Source of the DNA: Streptomyces luomodiensis
GTDB taxonomy: Bacteria; Actinomycetota; Actinomycetes; Streptomycetales; Streptomycetaceae
Direction of reading: 5' to 3'
Assembly: GCF_031679605.1 (NCBI RefSeq)
Contig: NZ_CP117522.1
Location: 620,001 to 684,000 of the forward strand
Length of the DNA stretch: 64,000 nucleotides
The position numbers and the translations under genes were made by a program. The notes under the pieces were generated by a model. It was given only the letters and a program-made list of their open reading frames with translations. It had not been told where the DNA came from and searched no databases. How positions within the stretch are numbered: position 1 is the stretch's first letter; every line of letters begins with the position of its first letter. Of the stretch, positions 24,420 through 33,717 are shown piece after piece.

Positions 24420-26963
24420 TCAGCTTTGGGCCAAGGTGGCGACCTCCTGCGCGCTCAGTGTTCTGCCGTAGATCCGGAAGTCGTCGAACGCGGCCTTGAG
24501 ATACGGGTCCGGGTACTGCGATTTGCCGAGGTAGCCGGCGCGGATGTGGTTGCCGAAGTGGACGGGCTCGACGGTGATGGCGGTGTTGCGTCCCACCTCG
24601 CGCCCGTCGGTGTAGAGGACGGCCGTGCCGTCGCCGTAGGTGAGGGCGACATGGACCCACTGGCCGGTGGGCAGCGGGTCGGCCTCGATGCGCTGTTCGG
24701 CTCCGCCGCCGCCCGCGGTGATGGCGAAGCGCAGCTTTCCGGAGTCGGCGACGGGGGTGAGGAACATATTGGCGGTGACCCCGGTGCCGATGTCGAAGAT
24801 CCGGGTCCAGGTGGCGGGTGTGCCGTCCAGCCGGACCCAGGTGGCCAGGGAGTACGCGCCGGCGCCGGCGAGGACGTCGTCGGCCAGGGCGACATGGCCG
24901 TCCGTGCCGTTCAGGGCGACCGCACCGCCGGTCCGGCCCGTCGTCCAGGTGGCGCCGCCGGTGAGCCGGGCGGTCATGCCGTGGCCGGTTGCGTCGGCGG
25001 CGGTGGTGCCGGAGGTCTCGTCGAAGCGGTGCCAGGCGGCGAAGGCGGGCGGCGGGCTGGGCGGCTCGCCGGTCAGCCAGTAGACGTTGTAGTACTGGTG
25101 GTGGACGCGGGCGACCGGCAGCAGGGTCACGCTCTCCCCGTCGGCCGTGGCGCCGAACCGCAGGGGGTTGGTGGCCTTCTGGGTGACCGAGCCGGTATCC
25201 AGGCGCGGCATGGTCATCCCGGCGCCGCTGCCGTACGCCCCGGCGAGCACGACGGGTCCGTAGAGCACGGCCTGGACATCGGGGTCGTCGGGGGTCGGCT
25301 CGAACGCCGGCGTCATCGGCAGGGTCACCTCGACCCGGTCGCCGGTCTTCCACCGGCGGTCGATGATCAGCCAGCTGCCGGGCTCCGGCCGGTCGGCGAG
25401 GGTGGTGCCGTTGAGCTTGGCGCGGGCCCCCGCCGCCCAGGAGGGGACGCGGACGCGCAGTTCGAGCGAGGCGCCGCCGGAGGCGACGGTGAGGGTGGTG
25501 GCCTGCTGGTCGGGGAAGCCGGTGGTCTGGCGCCAGGTAATGCCCTTCTCCCGCCAGCGCAGCTCGGAGGGGATGAAGAGGTTCACCAGCAGGGTGCGGT
25601 CGGCGTGGGTGTAGATGGTGTCGGCGAACTTGGCCTGGGTCTCCATGCCGCTGCCGTGGTCGCAGGAGAAGTTGTCGTAGTCGGTGGAGTACTGGTTCGG
25701 ATCGGTGCCCATGAAGGACGGCTGCTGTTTGAAGGAGCCGGGGGCGAGGCCGGTGTAGTAGATGTTGAAGCCGTGGGCCGAGTCCGGGTCCTGCTCCCCC
25801 AGCATCTGGTTGAACAGGGTGCGCTCGTAGTAGTCGAGCAGTTCGGTGCGGTCCGGCGCGTGGAAGTGGATCAGCCGGGTGAGCTTGAGCATGTTGTAGC
25901 TGTTGCAGTTCTCGCAGCAGGTGTTGGACAGCTGGGCGGCGATGGCGTCCGGCTCGTGGAACGCCTCCCCGTTGCTGTTCCCGCCGATGACATAGGTGTG
26001 ATGATCGGTGACGATCTTCCAGAAGTTCTCCCCGATGGTGCGGTAGCGGCTGTCGAGTCCCTCCTCCCACAGCCGCATGGCGCCGACCATCTTGGGGATC
26101 TGGGTGTTGGCGTGCAGCCCGGCGAGCTGGTCCTCGTTCCGGGCGAGGGGGTCGAAGACGCGGGCGTGGGTGAAGCGTTCGGCGACCTCCAGCCAGCGGC
26201 TGTCACCGGTGATCGCGTGCAGATCGGCGAGGACGTCGTTCATACCGCCGAACTCGGTCTGGAGCACGCGCTGCATCTGGTCGTAGCCGAGCTTCCCGGT
26301 ACGGGTGTCGACCCAGGCGGCCTGGCGTTTCACGGTCTCCAGGGCCTCGGCGTTGCCGGTGAGCCGGTACTGGTCGACGAGTCCGGCCATGATCTTGTGG
26401 ATGGTGTAGTACGGGGCCCACACCCCGGTGCCGGCCTCCAGCCGGTCGAAGAAGCTCTCGGGGAAGGCCGAGAGATAGCCCTCGCCGTAGCCCGCGGCCG
26501 GGGACTTCGCCTGGCAGGCGGCGAGCGCCGAGACCAGGGTGCGGCTCTTGTCGAGCAGTGCGGTGTCGCCGGTGTTGGCGTAGGTCAGGGCCAGTCCGGA
26601 CAGCAGGTGGCCGGTGCTGTGGCCGCGCAGTTCGGTGCTGGGGCTCTCCCAGCCGCCGCAGGGCTGGGCGCTGCTGGGGAGGCCGACGTTGAGCCGGAAG
26701 GTGTGCAGCAGCCGGTCGATGTCGACGAAGCGCAGATAGGCGGTGTTGCGGGCCTGGTTGTCCTGGAAGGCGCCGGGGAGCAGGGTCACGGCGGTGAGCG
26801 GGAAGGGCCGGACGCCGGTCAGCGCCTTGGGTTTGCGGGAGGCCGCGGCGGGGGCCGGGGCGGCCGCCTCGGCGGTGCCCGCTCCGGCGGCGGTGAGTGC
26901 CACGGCCGCGGTGCCTGCGGCGGCGGTGGTGATGAAGTGCCGTCGGTTGACTGGTTCGCTCAT
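24420..26963 (-). CDS. Secreted GH127/GH146-type beta-L-arabinofuranosidase with LamG domain
   Basis: 847 residues. The N-terminus has a Tat signal (NRRHFITTAAAG). The DUF1680 (alpha/alpha)6 barrel carries FGGMNDVLADL, the Zn/catalytic cysteine stretch SNTCCENCNSYNMLKLTR and a beta-sandwich. A C-terminal LamG/concanavalin-like domain (about 650-847; WHRFDETSGTTAAD, WVHVALTYGDG) probably binds glycan. Family enzymes remove beta-L-arabinofuranose from plant hydroxyproline-rich glycoproteins or pectin side chains. It is the last gene of the operon, 49 bp after the galactanase-like gene. ATG 26963 is chosen because the Tat motif follows directly; the frame is open to 27149. Confidence 0.87.
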   Translation of the reverse strand: MSEPVNRRHFITTAAAGTAAVALTAAGAGTAEAAAPAPAAASRKPKALTGVRPFPLTAVTLLPGAFQDNQARNTAYLRFVDIDRLLHTFRLNVGLPSSAQPCGGWESPSTELRGHSTGHLLSGLALTYANTGDTALLDKSRTLVSALAACQAKSPAAGYGEGYLSAFPESFFDRLEAGTGVWAPYYTIHKIMAGLVDQYRLTGNAEALETVKRQAAWVDTRTGKLGYDQMQRVLQTEFGGMNDVLADLHAITGDSRWLEVAERFTHARVFDPLARNEDQLAGLHANTQIPKMVGAMRLWEEGLDSRYRTIGENFWKIVTDHHTYVIGGNSNGEAFHEPDAIAAQLSNTCCENCNSYNMLKLTRLIHFHAPDRTELLDYYERTLFNQMLGEQDPDSAHGFNIYYTGLAPGSFKQQPSFMGTDPNQYSTDYDNFSCDHGSGMETQAKFADTIYTHADRTLLVNLFIPSELRWREKGITWRQTTGFPDQQATTLTVASGGASLELRVRVPSWAAGARAKLNGTTLADRPEPGSWLIIDRRWKTGDRVEVTLPMTPAFEPTPDDPDVQAVLYGPVVLAGAYGSGAGMTMPRLDTGSVTQKATNPLRFGATADGESVTLLPVARVHHQYYNVYWLTGEPPSPPPAFAAWHRFDETSGTTAADATGHGMTARLTGGATWTTGRTGGAVALNGTDGHVALADDVLAGAGAYSLATWVRLDGTPATWTRIFDIGTGVTANMFLTPVADSGKLRFAITAGGGGAEQRIEADPLPTGQWVHVALTYGDGTAVLYTDGREVGRNTAITVEPVHFGNHIRAGYLGKSQYPDPYLKAAFDDFRIYGRTLSAQEVATLAQS

Positions 26964-27012
26964 GACTTCCCTCACTGAGGTTCGTGAACGCTGGGTCGGT
27001 CGGCGGGGTCGG

Positions 27013-28455
27013 TCAGCCGCGCTGCCACTGCTGGTTGGCGCCGCCGGTGCAGCTCCACTGGATGAGCGCGGCCTTGTCGGCCGTGGACTCGTCCGCGACG
27101 TCCAGGCACTTGCCGCTGGAGCGGGCGGTGAACCGGACGTAGCCGTCACCGGTGTCGGTGGCCCGCCACTGCTGGTTCGTCCCCGTGCCGCAGGCCGCCT
27201 GGACCACGGTGGCGCCGTCGCCGGTGGAGCCGCCGGCCACCGTCAGGCACTGGGAGCTGTGCCGGGCGATCAGCTGGACGTATCCGCCGCCCGCGTCCTT
27301 GGCCCAGAACAGCTGATTGCCGCCGCCGTTGCAGGTGTACTGCACAGCCGCCGTGCCCTCGGTCTGCGAGGCGGCGGTGATGTCGGCGCATTTGCCGCTG
27401 TGCCGGGCCTTGAGGGTGGTGTACGGGCCGCCGGAGCCGGTCACGGTGCCCGCCGCGGTGTCGATGGTGAGCTGCGGATACCAGTCCATGGTCAGGGTGG
27501 TGGCGGTGGGGAAGGCCAGCGGCAGCCAGACGTAGCGCGAGTCGTTGACCGTGCCGCCGAAGGAGTTGCCCCAGCGGTCGCCCAGGTAGAGGTAGGAGGT
27601 GGTACCGCTGCCCTGCACCGGCAGGACGTAGGCGGTCTGCGAGCCGTAGGCGGTGGCGTCGCCGACGTCGCGCATCCCGCTCCAGGGGCCGGCCAGGCTG
27701 GTGGCGGTGGCGTACTGCTGCTGGTTGGGGTTCCAGCCGGTGGCGCCGGAGGTCAGCATGAAGTACACGTTGCCGCGTTTGAAGAGCGCCGGTGCCTCGC
27801 GGTGGCCGCCGGGCCAGGGGTTGGCCACCAGGCTCGCCACCCCGGTGTAGTCGTCGGTCAGCCGGTAGATCTGCAGGTCGTAGTTCTCCCGGGCGGCCGA
27901 GACCATGTAACCGGTGCCGTCGCTGTCCTGGAACAGGGTGATGTCACGGGACATGTGCGTATCCAGCGGGCGGAAGCTGCCCTGCCAGGTGTAGTCGCCG
28001 TCGACGGTGGCGGAGGTGGCGACGGCCGCGCGCGCCTCGCTGTAGTCACTGCCGTTCTCCTTGTGCATCCACATCACGAACCGCTGGGTCCGCTGGTTGT
28101 AGAGCACCTTGGGCCGCTCGATATTGGCGGTGGCCAGTTCGGGGTCGGTGGCCTGGGTGAGGACGTGGCGGCGGAACTCCCAGGTCTTCAGGTCCGTGGA
28201 GCGGTAGGCGGACACATAGCGGAAGGTGTTGTCGGCGTTGCGGTTCTCACCGAACCAGTAGTAGTAGGCGCCGACCTTGATGACTCCCCCGCCGTGGGCG
28301 TGCACCGCCTCGCCCGTGGTGGTGGTGAACTGGGTGGCGTTGGCGACGGTGACGGGGGCGGCCTGTGCCGCGCCGGCTCCCGTCAGCGGGGCCAGCAGCC
28401 CGAGGAGCGCGGCCACGAGGAAGGACCATGGACGGGTCCGGGGACGCCCGCGCAT
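27013..28455 (-). CDS. Secreted GH43 (exo-beta-1,3-galactanase-like) with ricin-type CBM13
   Basis: About 480 residues: signal peptide (WSFLVAALLGLLAPLTGAGA), GH43 five-bladed propeller (about 35-345) and a C-terminal beta-trefoil (about 350-480) with three QxW-type repeats (GNQLFWA, TNQQWRA, ANQQWQ). The N-terminal HAHGGGVIKVGAYYYWFGE matches the exo-beta-1,3-galactanase subgroup (GH43_24), which trims the beta-1,3-galactan backbone of arabinogalactan proteins past side chains. ATG 28455 shares a base with the previous gene's stop (TGATG); a GTG one codon earlier gives a 4-bp overlap. The subgroup assignment is by motif only. Confidence 0.8.
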   Translation of the reverse strand: MRGRPRTRPWSFLVAALLGLLAPLTGAGAAQAAPVTVANATQFTTTTGEAVHAHGGGVIKVGAYYYWFGENRNADNTFRYVSAYRSTDLKTWEFRRHVLTQATDPELATANIERPKVLYNQRTQRFVMWMHKENGSDYSEARAAVATSATVDGDYTWQGSFRPLDTHMSRDITLFQDSDGTGYMVSAARENYDLQIYRLTDDYTGVASLVANPWPGGHREAPALFKRGNVYFMLTSGATGWNPNQQQYATATSLAGPWSGMRDVGDATAYGSQTAYVLPVQGSGTTSYLYLGDRWGNSFGGTVNDSRYVWLPLAFPTATTLTMDWYPQLTIDTAAGTVTGSGGPYTTLKARHSGKCADITAASQTEGTAAVQYTCNGGGNQLFWAKDAGGGYVQLIARHSSQCLTVAGGSTGDGATVVQAACGTGTNQQWRATDTGDGYVRFTARSSGKCLDVADESTADKAALIQWSCTGGANQQWQRG

Positions 28456-30359
28456 CACACGGTCTCCTTCAGGACGGTGAAGTGGCGGGCGAATCCGGTG
28501 AGTCCGGGCAGTTCCCGGACCGGGGTCCAGGTCCGGAAGCCGTCCAGGCTGTCGCTGTAGTAGTACTTCTGCTCGGTATAGCCGTCGAAGTAGATCCGCC
28601 AGCCGCCGTTGTCCAGGCGCACCAGCGCCGGCCCCTCACGCCAGCTGCCCCAGCCGGCCCAGTCCCCCGTGCCGCGGAAGGTGTACGGCCCGCCGAGGCT
28701 GGTGGCGGTGGCGTGCTCGATGTACCTGGTCGTCTCCTGCTTGGTGAAGGCGTGGTACTGCCCGGCGTGGCGGACGACGAAGGTGTCGATGTAGTTGGAG
28801 GTGTCCAGGCCCGTCAGCGGTCGGGGCGTCGTCCAGGCGGACAGCGACGCGTTGGTGGCGGTGAGCAGATGCGGCCGGAAGATGTAATCGGCTGTGGCGG
28901 TGGTGTCGAGCGAGACGACGATGTGGACGCTGCCGTCGTCGTCCACGAAGAACTCGGGCGCCCAGGTCCGCTCCAGCCCGGACACCGGCAGGGTGTGGTT
29001 GCGGACGAAGGTCCAGTTGACGCGGTCGCGGCTGCGCGCGAAACCGATGGTGTTCCCGGTCCAGTCGGTCGTGTAGACGATGTAGTAGTAGCCGTCGGTG
29101 TGCTTGATGACGCTGGGGTCGCGGATGAGCCCGGACGGCGGGGTGTAGGCGGGGCCCTTGAGCAGCGTGTACGTGGTCGCGTCGGACGACTGGTAGACGT
29201 ACATGTTCGACTCGCTGCTGTTGGTGAACGCCGTCATGGTGTAGCGGGTGGCGGCCGTGGTGTCCCGGGTGGGCGCGTCGGCCACCGGCACGCCGAAGTC
29301 CGGGGTGCCGTCGGTCTTCCAGCCGAGGGCCTGGACGCGGGTGTGCCGGTTGGGGTCGTTCAGCGGGTCGCCGGTGATGTCCTTGTACTGGCGGGCGTGG
29401 TAGACGAGGAGGTCGGTGCGGCCGTCCTCGGCGACGGTGAAGGAGTTGTGGCCGGGGCCGTACTGCTGGGTGGTGTCATTGCTCGAGAACACCGGCTGTG
29501 GGCTCTTCTGCCAGGACGCGGCGGCCAGCGGGTCGCTGTCGGCGGAGGCGGTCAGCAGTCCCATGCAGTAGTGGGCGTCGGTGGCGCTGGCGGAGTAGGT
29601 GAGGAAGAGCCTGCCGTGTCTGCGCAGGACCGAGGGGCCCTCGTTGACCTTGTAGCCGATGGTCTCCCAGTCGTACGTCGGCCGGGAGATCTCCACCTGG
29701 GGCCCGGTGACGGTCCACGGGTTGGCCATCCGGGCGATGTAGATGCTCGAGTTGTTGCCGACGTCCGGGTTGCTCTGGGCCCAGACGAGGTAGCGGGTGC
29801 CGCCCAGGGCGAAGGTGGAGGCGTCGAGGGAGAAGGAGTCGATGGGCGTGACGATGCGGCCCTTCTCGGTCCAGGTCCCGGTGAGGGGGTTGGCGCTGGC
29901 GTTCTCCAGCACCCACATCCGGATCTTCCAGACGTCCTCGGCGGGCGCCGCGGCGAAGTAGACGTACCACTTTCCGTCGATGAAGTGGAGTTCCGGGGCC
30001 CAGATGTGGGCGCCCATGTCGCCGCTGGTGTGCTTCTTCCAGATCACCGACTCGGCGGCGGTGGCCAGACCGGCGATGGTCCGGGAGCGGCGCAGGACGA
30101 TGCGGTCGTACTCGGGGACGGTGGCCGTGAAGTAGTAGTAGCCGTCGGTGTGCTTGACGATGTGCGGATCGGCGCGCTGCCGCACCAGCGGATTGGCGTA
30201 GGAGGCGGCCTTGGCGGCCGCCCGCGGCGCGGTGGGAGCGGCGGGGGTGGCGGCGGTGGCGGCCTGCGCGACACCGGTGGTTCCCGCGGCCGCGCCCAGG
30301 GCGAGGGCGCCCATCAGCACGTATCTGCGGCTGGGCGGGGGTGCTTTGCTGCGGCTCAT
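28455..30359 (-). CDS. Secreted two-module GH43 protein (arabinofuranosidase module first)
   Basis: 634 residues with a Tat signal (SRRYVLMGALALG). Module 1 (about 50-350) is a GH43 propeller with Asp in QRADPHI, Asp in FSLDAST and Glu in VNEGPSV, resembling GH43_26 exo-alpha-1,5-L-arabinofuranosidases. Module 2 (about 370-634) begins FTNSSESNMYVYQSSD and is a second GH43-like propeller that also has potential catalytic acids (IRDPSV, YIDTFV, REGPAL). The gene upstream carries the same two module types in the reverse order. Location after that gene with 33 bp spacing shows co-transcription. Likely role: release of arabinose from arabinan or arabinogalactan outside the cell. Confidence 0.85.
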   Translation of the reverse strand: MSRSKAPPPSRRYVLMGALALGAAAGTTGVAQAATAATPAAPTAPRAAAKAASYANPLVRQRADPHIVKHTDGYYYFTATVPEYDRIVLRRSRTIAGLATAAESVIWKKHTSGDMGAHIWAPELHFIDGKWYVYFAAAPAEDVWKIRMWVLENASANPLTGTWTEKGRIVTPIDSFSLDASTFALGGTRYLVWAQSNPDVGNNSSIYIARMANPWTVTGPQVEISRPTYDWETIGYKVNEGPSVLRRHGRLFLTYSASATDAHYCMGLLTASADSDPLAAASWQKSPQPVFSSNDTTQQYGPGHNSFTVAEDGRTDLLVYHARQYKDITGDPLNDPNRHTRVQALGWKTDGTPDFGVPVADAPTRDTTAATRYTMTAFTNSSESNMYVYQSSDATTYTLLKGPAYTPPSGLIRDPSVIKHTDGYYYIVYTTDWTGNTIGFARSRDRVNWTFVRNHTLPVSGLERTWAPEFFVDDDGSVHIVVSLDTTATADYIFRPHLLTATNASLSAWTTPRPLTGLDTSNYIDTFVVRHAGQYHAFTKQETTRYIEHATATSLGGPYTFRGTGDWAGWGSWREGPALVRLDNGGWRIYFDGYTEQKYYYSDSLDGFRTWTPVRELPGLTGFARHFTVLKETV

Positions 30360-30392
30360 ATGGTCTCTCCTGCTCTGGCTTGTAGTGCGCGG

Positions 30393-32249
30393 CTAGGCGG
30401 GCCCGATGCGGACGGGCTGGATACCGGCCTGCGTCGGGCGGATCTTCCGGATGGTGCCGTCGGGGTCGAACCGCATCCGGTCGATGGCGACCTCGCGGTG
30501 GGTGCCGTCGCCGCCGGGGCGGGCGAAGCGGTGGTAGACGATGTACCACTCGTCACGGCCCGGGACCTGGATGACGGAGTTGTGACCGGTGCCGAGGATC
30601 TGGTCAGCGGTGTCCTTGCTGAGGACCGGGTTGCCCTCCGCCTTGGTGAAGGGGCCCAGCGGTGAGTCGGAGACTCCGTAGGCCACGCGGTAGTCGGGGC
30701 TGCGGGTGTCGTTCTCCGACCACATCGCGTAGTAGCGGCCCGCGCGTGTGAAGACGGTCGGTGCCTCGTTGTAGCCGGGCGGAGTGATCCGCACCGGCTG
30801 GGTGGCGAAGGAGACCATGTCCTCGTTCAGCCTGGCCGCCTCCAACGCGCCCTGCCCGAAGTAGAGGTAGGGGGTTCCGTCGTCGTCGATGAAGGCGTCC
30901 GGGTCGATCGACTGGTGGCCGAACTGTCCCTTGGTGATAAGCGGTCTGCCGAGGGCGTCGGTGAACGGCCCCTGGGGACTGGTGGACTTGGCCACGCCGA
31001 TGGACTGGCAGGCGCTGAAGTACATCCAGTAGGTGTCGCCCTTGCGGACCACCGAGGGGGCCCAGGCGTTCTCGTGGCACCAGGAGACATCGGCGAGATC
31101 CAGGGCGGTACCGTGGTGGGTCCAGTGGACCAGGTCGGGTGAGGAGAAGCTGCTGAAGCGGGTGCCGCTCCAGCCGGGATGGCCGTCCTCGGTGGGATGG
31201 ATCCAGTACCGGCCCTCGGCGTACATCACATCGGGGTCGGCGTGGTAGCCGGGCAGGGCGGGGTTGGAGTCGCCGGGCCGTACGGTGGCGGTCTCCCGGA
31301 TGACGGTGCCGTGGCGCACGACACCGGACAGGCCGGGCAGCTCCCGCTTGGGCGTCCAGTGTTCCAGGTCGGCGCTGTCGCTGTAGTAGTACTTCCGGAC
31401 GGTGTAGCCGTCCATGAACATGCGGTAGCCCCCGCCGGGGAGGGCGACGACGGTCTGGCCCTCCAGCAGGCCGCCCCAGCCCGCCCAGTCGCCCTTGCCG
31501 GTGAAGTGGTACGGGCCGGTGATGCGGTCGGCCACGGCGTGCTCGATGAGTTCGCCCGTGGCGTTCTTGGTGAACGCGTGGTAGGTGGTGCCCTTGCGGA
31601 CCACGAACGTGTCGATGTAGCCGTTGTCGTCGCTCTCGCTCGGGGAGATGCCCTCCAGCGGCCGCGGCTCGCTCCATCGGGTGAGCGTGTCGTCCAGGGC
31701 GGTGAGGACGTAGGGCTGGAAGTGCCGGTAGGCGGTGGGCCCGGTGGACATCGAGACGACGATGCGGACCTTGCCGTCCGGCGCGTCGGTGAAGAACTCC
31801 GGTGCCCAGGTGTTGTTGGCGGCCACGCCGTGGTCGACGTCGGTGAGGTGGGTCCAGGTGCGGCGGTCGTCACTGACGGCGAGGCCGAAGGTGGTGCCGG
31901 TCCATCCGGTGGTGTAGGCGACGTAGTAGCGGCCGCCGCGGTGGATGACGCTGGGGTCGCGGACCAGACCGGACGGCGGGGTGTACGCCTTGTCCTGGAC
32001 CGACCAGAACGCGCGCGCGTCGTCGGAACCGTAGACGTACATATTGCTCTCGCTGCTGTTCGTGAAGGCGGTGAACAGATAGCGGGAGACGGTGGTGGGC
32101 TGCCGCACGGCGCGTCCGCTCCCCTCGCTCCGGTCGTGCTCCGCGGCGTGCGCACGGCTCGCGGAGAGGGGCACCGCCAGCGCGAGGGCGGCCAGCAGCG
32201 CGAGCAGCACTGCCGACGCTCTCCAGGGTCGGGTGGCATGCGGGGGCAT
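30393..32249 (-). CDS. Secreted two-module GH43 protein (SSESNMYVY module first)
   Basis: 618 residues with a Sec signal peptide (ASAVLLALLAALALAVPL, cleavage near AHAAE). Module 1 (about 55-320) starts FTNSSESNMYVYGSDD and is homologous to module 2 of the next gene, with VRDPSV and YIDTFV. Module 2 (about 325-618) is a typical GH43 propeller with Asp in YHADPDV, Asp in SIDPDAF and Glu in YNEAPTV. It probably acts on arabinan or arabinogalactan side chains. It is the first gene of a four-gene operon (32249 to 24420), directly behind candidate operators at 32264-32343. Confidence 0.84.
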   Translation of the reverse strand: MPPHATRPWRASAVLLALLAALALAVPLSASRAHAAEHDRSEGSGRAVRQPTTVSRYLFTAFTNSSESNMYVYGSDDARAFWSVQDKAYTPPSGLVRDPSVIHRGGRYYVAYTTGWTGTTFGLAVSDDRRTWTHLTDVDHGVAANNTWAPEFFTDAPDGKVRIVVSMSTGPTAYRHFQPYVLTALDDTLTRWSEPRPLEGISPSESDDNGYIDTFVVRKGTTYHAFTKNATGELIEHAVADRITGPYHFTGKGDWAGWGGLLEGQTVVALPGGGYRMFMDGYTVRKYYYSDSADLEHWTPKRELPGLSGVVRHGTVIRETATVRPGDSNPALPGYHADPDVMYAEGRYWIHPTEDGHPGWSGTRFSSFSSPDLVHWTHHGTALDLADVSWCHENAWAPSVVRKGDTYWMYFSACQSIGVAKSTSPQGPFTDALGRPLITKGQFGHQSIDPDAFIDDDGTPYLYFGQGALEAARLNEDMVSFATQPVRITPPGYNEAPTVFTRAGRYYAMWSENDTRSPDYRVAYGVSDSPLGPFTKAEGNPVLSKDTADQILGTGHNSVIQVPGRDEWYIVYHRFARPGGDGTHREVAIDRMRFDPDGTIRKIRPTQAGIQPVRIGPA

Positions 32250-32263
32250 CAGAGGCTCCTGCG

Positions 32264-32280
32264 ATTCGAAGTGATCGAAT
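32264..32280. promoter_or_regulatory. Inverted repeat in front of the GH43 operon
   Basis: ATTCGAAGTGATCGAAT: perfect 6-bp arms ATTCGA/TCGAAT with a 5-bp spacer, ending 15 bp before the start codon of the first GH43 gene. Position fits a repressor site over the 5' leader. The binding protein is unknown. Confidence 0.5.
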
Positions 32281-32332
32281 TTGTTCGGAGATTAAGGGTT
32301 CTGATGACTTCCGACATCCCCTGGTAAGGGTG

Positions 32333-32343
32333 CGAAAGTTTCG
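32333..32343. promoter_or_regulatory. CGAAA-N-TTTCG operator candidate
   Basis: CGAAAGTTTCG is a perfect 11-bp palindrome about 85 bp upstream of the GH43 operon start and within the divergent spacer to the MerR-PP2C gene. It resembles the CGAA-N-TTCG type element reported for LacI-family control of xylan genes in streptomycetes. A LacI gene lies at 38476. Confidence 0.55.
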
Positions 32344-32488
32344 AAAACCATGGAGCCCTGGCGGACGCGCCATGGGGCGGTGCGGGACGGGCGGGTCGGA
32401 CGAAGGTGCGGGCCGTTGACCTTCTCCAAGGGGGAAGCCCCAGCATCGTGGTGACCGGGCGAGGCGCCCGGCGACGAGGAGGACGGGC

Positions 32489-33574
32489 ATGGGGCTGCTG
32501 ACGATCGGCGCGTTCGCGAGGGCATCGCGGCTGTCCCCCAAGGCACTTCGCCTCTACGACGAACTCGGGCTGCTGCCGCCCGCCCACGTCGATCCGCACT
32601 CCGGCTACCGCCGCTACGATCCGGCACAGCTGGAGCGGGCCCGCCTGGTGGCGTGGCTGAGGCGGCTCGGCATGCCGCTGGCGGACATCCGCGCGGTGTG
32701 CGAGCTGACACCGCGGGCGGCGGCGCGCGAGGTGCGCGCGTACTGGGCGCGGGTCGAGGCCGACACCGCGGCCAGGCGGGACCTGGCCGCCTTCCTCGTC
32801 GACCATCTGTCCGGAAGGGACTCCACGATGTCTGACACCGCGACCTCCGCCGCCCACGGCACACTGGGCATCCGCTACGCCGTGCTCTCCGACACCGGCT
32901 CGGTCCGGGAGCGCAACGACGACGCCGGCTATGCCGGTCCGCGGCTGCTCGCCGTGGCCGACGGCTTCGGCGGACGGCACGCCAGCGAGGCGGCGATCGA
33001 GGCGCTCAAACCGCTGGACGCGGGTGTGCCGGGCGGGGAACTGCTGAGCGCCCTGGAGGACGCGGCGCACCGGGCCCGGGAGTCGGTGTCCGCGCTGGCC
33101 GCGTCCGACCCCGCGCTGCGGGACGTCGGGACGACGCTCACCGCGATGGTGTGGTCGGGCTCCCGGCTGGGGCTGGTCCATATCGGCGACTCGCGGGCCT
33201 ATGTGCTGCGCGACGGCGGACTCTTCCAGATCACCCATGACCACACCGTGGTCCAGTCGCTGATCGACGAGGGGCGCATCACCGAGGAGGAGGCCGCCTC
33301 GCACCCCCAGCGGGCGCTGCTGCTGCGCGCCGTGGGCGGCGATGCGGCGTTCGAGCCGGACCTCGCCCTGCGGGACGCCCGCGCCGGGGACCGCTATCTG
33401 CTGTGCTCGGACGGGCTGACGAAAGTCGTGCCCGCCGAGGAGATCCAGCACGTCCTCGCCTCGGAGGCCGATCCGGGCGGGGCCGTACGGGAGCTGGTCG
33501 CCCTCGCGATCCGCGCGGGCGGGCCCGACAACGTCACCTGCGCGGTGGCCCATGTGCTCGAGCAGCGGCGCTGA
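32489..33574 (+). CDS. MerR-type DNA-binding domain fused to PP2C phosphatase
   Basis: 361 residues. The N-terminal ~75 residues are a MerR helix-turn-helix (IGAFARASRLSPKALRLYDE, GYRRYDPAQLERA) with a dimer helix to about 110. The C-terminal ~235 residues are a complete PP2C Ser/Thr phosphatase: RERNDDAGY, ADGFGGRH, GDSRAYVLRDG, LCSDGLT and GGPDNVTCAV, with the metal aspartates present. This links protein dephosphorylation to DNA binding in one chain. ATG 32489 has GAGGAGG just before it; an internal ATG at 32828 could give a phosphatase-only product. Divergent from the GH43 operon. The target promoter is unknown. Confidence 0.85.
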   Translation: MGLLTIGAFARASRLSPKALRLYDELGLLPPAHVDPHSGYRRYDPAQLERARLVAWLRRLGMPLADIRAVCELTPRAAAREVRAYWARVEADTAARRDLAAFLVDHLSGRDSTMSDTATSAAHGTLGIRYAVLSDTGSVRERNDDAGYAGPRLLAVADGFGGRHASEAAIEALKPLDAGVPGGELLSALEDAAHRARESVSALAASDPALRDVGTTLTAMVWSGSRLGLVHIGDSRAYVLRDGGLFQITHDHTVVQSLIDEGRITEEEAASHPQRALLLRAVGGDAAFEPDLALRDARAGDRYLLCSDGLTKVVPAEEIQHVLASEADPGGAVRELVALAIRAGGPDNVTCAVAHVLEQRR

Positions 33575-33647
33575 CGCCGCATCAGCCGCCGTGAAAGCCT
33601 CCGTATGAGCCGCCGCCCTGCCCGTCCGGCCCGCACACTGTGACCGA

Positions 33648-33665
33648 TTGTTGAACGTTGTTGAA
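33648..33665. promoter_or_regulatory. Direct repeat TTGTTGAA-CG-TTGTTGAA
   Basis: Two identical 8-bp units with a 10-bp period (one helical turn), about 125 bp upstream of the intracellular GH127 gene. This is the spacing of a regulator that binds tandem half sites on one DNA face. The binding protein is unknown. Confidence 0.5.
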
Positions 33666-33717
33666 TGGTGTGTGCAAACTCTTGTCGACCGGACGAATGC
33701 CTCCATATGCTCACGGC

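Noticed and set aside
24345..26978. 877-codon plus-strand frame opposite the DUF1680 gene
   Set aside because: Gly/Val/Ala/Asp-rich antisense translation with no motifs; the minus-strand gene has a Tat signal and catalytic motifs.
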